The notes beneath the pieces are model-generated. The model made no database searches. It was given only the letters and a program-made list of their open reading frames with translations, and was not told the origin of the DNA. A stretch of DNA of 40,858 bases from an uncultured Candidatus Berkelbacteria bacterium (GTDB taxonomy: Bacteria > Patescibacteriota > UBA1384 > XYA2-FULL-43-10 > CAINNR01): assembly GCA_903851235.1 (NCBI GenBank), contig CAINNR010000027.1:1-40858 (forward strand), in the 5' to 3' direction. Below, one piece after another: positions 39,466-40,858 of the stretch. Position 1 is the first letter of the stretch; each line of letters starts with the position of its first letter. The position numbers and the translations under genes are program-made.

Positions 39466-39747
39466 TCATTCAAAATTTGCTGCCGGAACTTCGCCACGTG
39501 CTTGCATTTCCTGGTACAACTTCCAGACTTCTCCTCGTCCAGATTCGACGTCTGATGATTGCTGCCGAACAATCTCGACCGGCTTTTCCCCGGTGCAATC
39601 AACGATCACAATCATCGAACCATTTATATATTCGTACGTTGACGCTATCAAATAGCGGTTGCCGAGATCAGCCACGTAACCGGCAACAGTCACAACATAA
39701 CCGAATTGCGGTTCTTGTACCTCCACCGAACATTCAGCGTTGGCCAT
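39466..39747 (-). CDS. orphan small protein
   Basis: A 93-residue protein, not recognised. Beta-strand-like stretches (QFGYVVTVAGYVADLGNRYL; MIVIVDCTGEKPVEIVRQ) suggest a small beta domain. The ORF track starts at GTG 39756; ATG at 39747 (MANAECSVEV) has the ribosome site GCGAGGTGTCCGAA at a better distance. It has its own promoter and terminator. Confidence 0.6.
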   Translation of the reverse strand: MANAECSVEVQEPQFGYVVTVAGYVADLGNRYLIASTYEYINGSMIVIVDCTGEKPVEIVRQQSSDVESGRGEVWKLYQEMQARGEVPAANFE

Positions 39748-39783
39748 TTCGGACACCTCGCTCTCAAGATGAACGACAAAAAA

Positions 39784-39812
39784 ATTGTATAGAATTTCTT
39801 TTCATAAATCAA
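39784..39812 (-). promoter_or_regulatory. promoter of the orphan gene at 39466
   Basis: On the minus strand TTGATT and TACAAT are 17 bases apart, about 36 bases before the start codon. Confidence 0.6.
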
Positions 39813-39923
39813 GATACCCAGTTGTGAATCCGAAAACCTCCCCTAAATACAAAAGCATGCCCCGATCTGCTGTATGATTTTAATTAGATGAACAATTAAA
39901 ACAAAAACAAAAAGAAGGGAAAC

Positions 39924-40030
39924 ATGCTTAAGATACAATCTCATCACATTAGCGATTTGTATGTTTTAGTAGACGATGTACTCTGCCAGTGCAAATGTTT
40001 GTATTTGATTTTACCATTTGATATACTTAA
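39924..40030 (+). pseudogene. transposase N-terminal remnant
   Basis: ATG at 39924 with a ribosome site (AGAAGGGAAAC) opens MLKIQSHHISDLYVLVDDVL, which resembles the start of IS982-like transposases. The frame loses any likeness to a transposase within about 25 residues, and FN3 protein sequence begins in another frame near 40031. This is either a deletion at an old insertion or an assembly join at a repeat. The family call is tentative. Confidence 0.45.
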
Positions 40031-40858
40031 CTTAGTAACAATCAAACAGGAAACCTTACAACCAGTCCGGACTACACCTTTACCACCACTCTACCGGTTG
40101 AATCACAAGCCGGTCCGGCAATTACCGGTTCAACCGCCCAACGTCCAGGTGCCGATCCGGAAGAGGTAACCATTATCTGGACCACCGACCGTTATGCTTC
40201 CAGTCAGGTCTGGTATGGTACCGATTCAACTGTTCTTGATCAAAAGACTACAGAAGACACAACACTAAACAAAACTCACTTTGTTGTCATTACCCATTTA
40301 CATCCCAATGTCCGTTACTACTACAAAGCCTACTCTGCCGATACTTACGGTAATGTTGTCTGGGGTGATGAAAACTACTTCGTTACCGCTGAAACCGGTC
40401 TATCATCAACTCCAACCATCACCGGTGTAAAGTCTACCGATACAACACTAACCTCAACTATCATCTCATGGCAGACAACGACAGTGGCAACATCACTGGT
40501 TGAACTTGGAACTCTCCCTGCTACTTATGACACCAATATTGCCGACCAATCACTTGGCTCTACAACCCAACACGTTGTCCGTCTTGGTGGTTTGATTCAA
40601 GGAACGACTTATCATTATCGGGTAATGGGTCAAAGCTCTAACAACACCTGGATCGCTTCCGATGATTACACCTTCTCCACTGTTCCGATACCGGCAATAT
40701 CTAATATCCAAGTTAAAGATATCGGTTCAATGAATGCCACCATTACCTGGAGTTTAAACATTCCGGCTCAAAGTCAAGTTAACTATGGTGCAACATCACT
40801 TAGTCAATCACAGGGTGATACTCTCTCTGCTACCGCTCATTCGGTAAAGCTAAACTCA
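40031..40858 (+). CDS. large FN3-repeat surface protein, fragment (no start, no end)
   Basis: An open frame without a start codon runs to the window end (276 codons) and is absent from the ORF track. It encodes the end of one FN3-like domain (TTSPDYTFTTT) and then three more. The second starts near VTIIWTTDRYASSQVWYGT, the third near STIISWQTTTVATSLVELGT, and the fourth near ATITWSLNIPAQSQVNYG. Such repeats occur in long extracellular adhesins or enzymes. The 5' part was lost at the junction with the transposase remnant. The gene continues beyond the window. Confidence 0.85.

Overview
The window looks like a piece of a genome from the Candidate Phyla Radiation (Patescibacteria). I infer this from compact, densely packed genes, an alanyl-tRNA synthetase of only 584 residues that lacks its C-terminal domains, a membrane-anchored (not lipid-anchored) peptide-binding protein beside secG, a baseplate-J-like surface protein beside ruvX/mltG, low-complexity KFKVQSS-type insertions in housekeeping genes, and promoters placed 6-8 bases from start codons. 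TGA is used as a stop (ruvX, the S1 gene), so this is not one of the lineages that read UGA as glycine. I cannot assign a phylum from the sequence alone.

Layout. 1-250: end of an ISL3-type insertion sequence. 255-5991 (minus): surface cluster with two close paralogues of an anchored coiled-coil protein, an FN3 protein, mltG, ruvX and the baseplate-J-like protein. 6001-7943: NYN protein and FtsA-like ATPase. 8142-8972: orphan plus-strand gene. 9077-12963: alaS with a zincin-like gene inserted at its 3' end, a lytic transglycosylase, a small zinc-ribbon gene and tRNA-Leu. 13032-16580: nrnA-like gene, MBL-like protein, four-domain S1 protein, membrane protein, tRNA-Leu and tRNA-Val. 16693-21268: small membrane protein and two secreted seven-repeat FG-GAP proteins with the same C-terminus. 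21325-25136: tRNA-Leu, peptide-binding protein, secG, a tRNA-Phe split by a group I intron, tRNA-Cys, HAD phosphatase, tRNA-Gly, small membrane protein. 25170-29003: comM remnant, orphan gene, miaA, two unknown genes, then a zone of decay holding a truncated zinc-ribbon copy, a GIY-YIG gene between inverted repeats, a broken DinD-like gene and tRNA-Leu. 29058-38143: response regulator, MazG-like, HIT, recG, two small genes, mnmA, PIG-L deacetylase, folD, iscU, a probable small RNA, iscS and an orphan antitoxin. 38263-39747: more orphan small genes and a second scar of the GIY-YIG unit. 39924-40858: a transposase remnant fused to a truncated FN3 protein.

How the genes fit together. The core genes serve tRNA charging and modification (alaS, miaA, mnmA), sulfur transfer (iscS, iscU; IscS normally supplies sulfur for both Fe-S clusters and MnmA), one-carbon metabolism (folD), repair (recG, ruvX), secretion (secG) and peptidoglycan processing (mltG, the SLT protein). 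Scattered between them are short unknown genes that mostly have their own promoter and an intrinsic terminator at the stop codon; they look like single-gene accessory units.

Most notable: a 223-nt group I intron in the anticodon loop of tRNA-Phe; a GIY-YIG gene flanked by inverted CATTGCGAG repeats that has cut two other genes, with a second scar 11 kb away; a promoter-to-terminator small RNA with a CCTCCT loop between iscU and iscS; and a 17-bp direct repeat bracketing a metallopeptidase gene at the 3' end of alaS.
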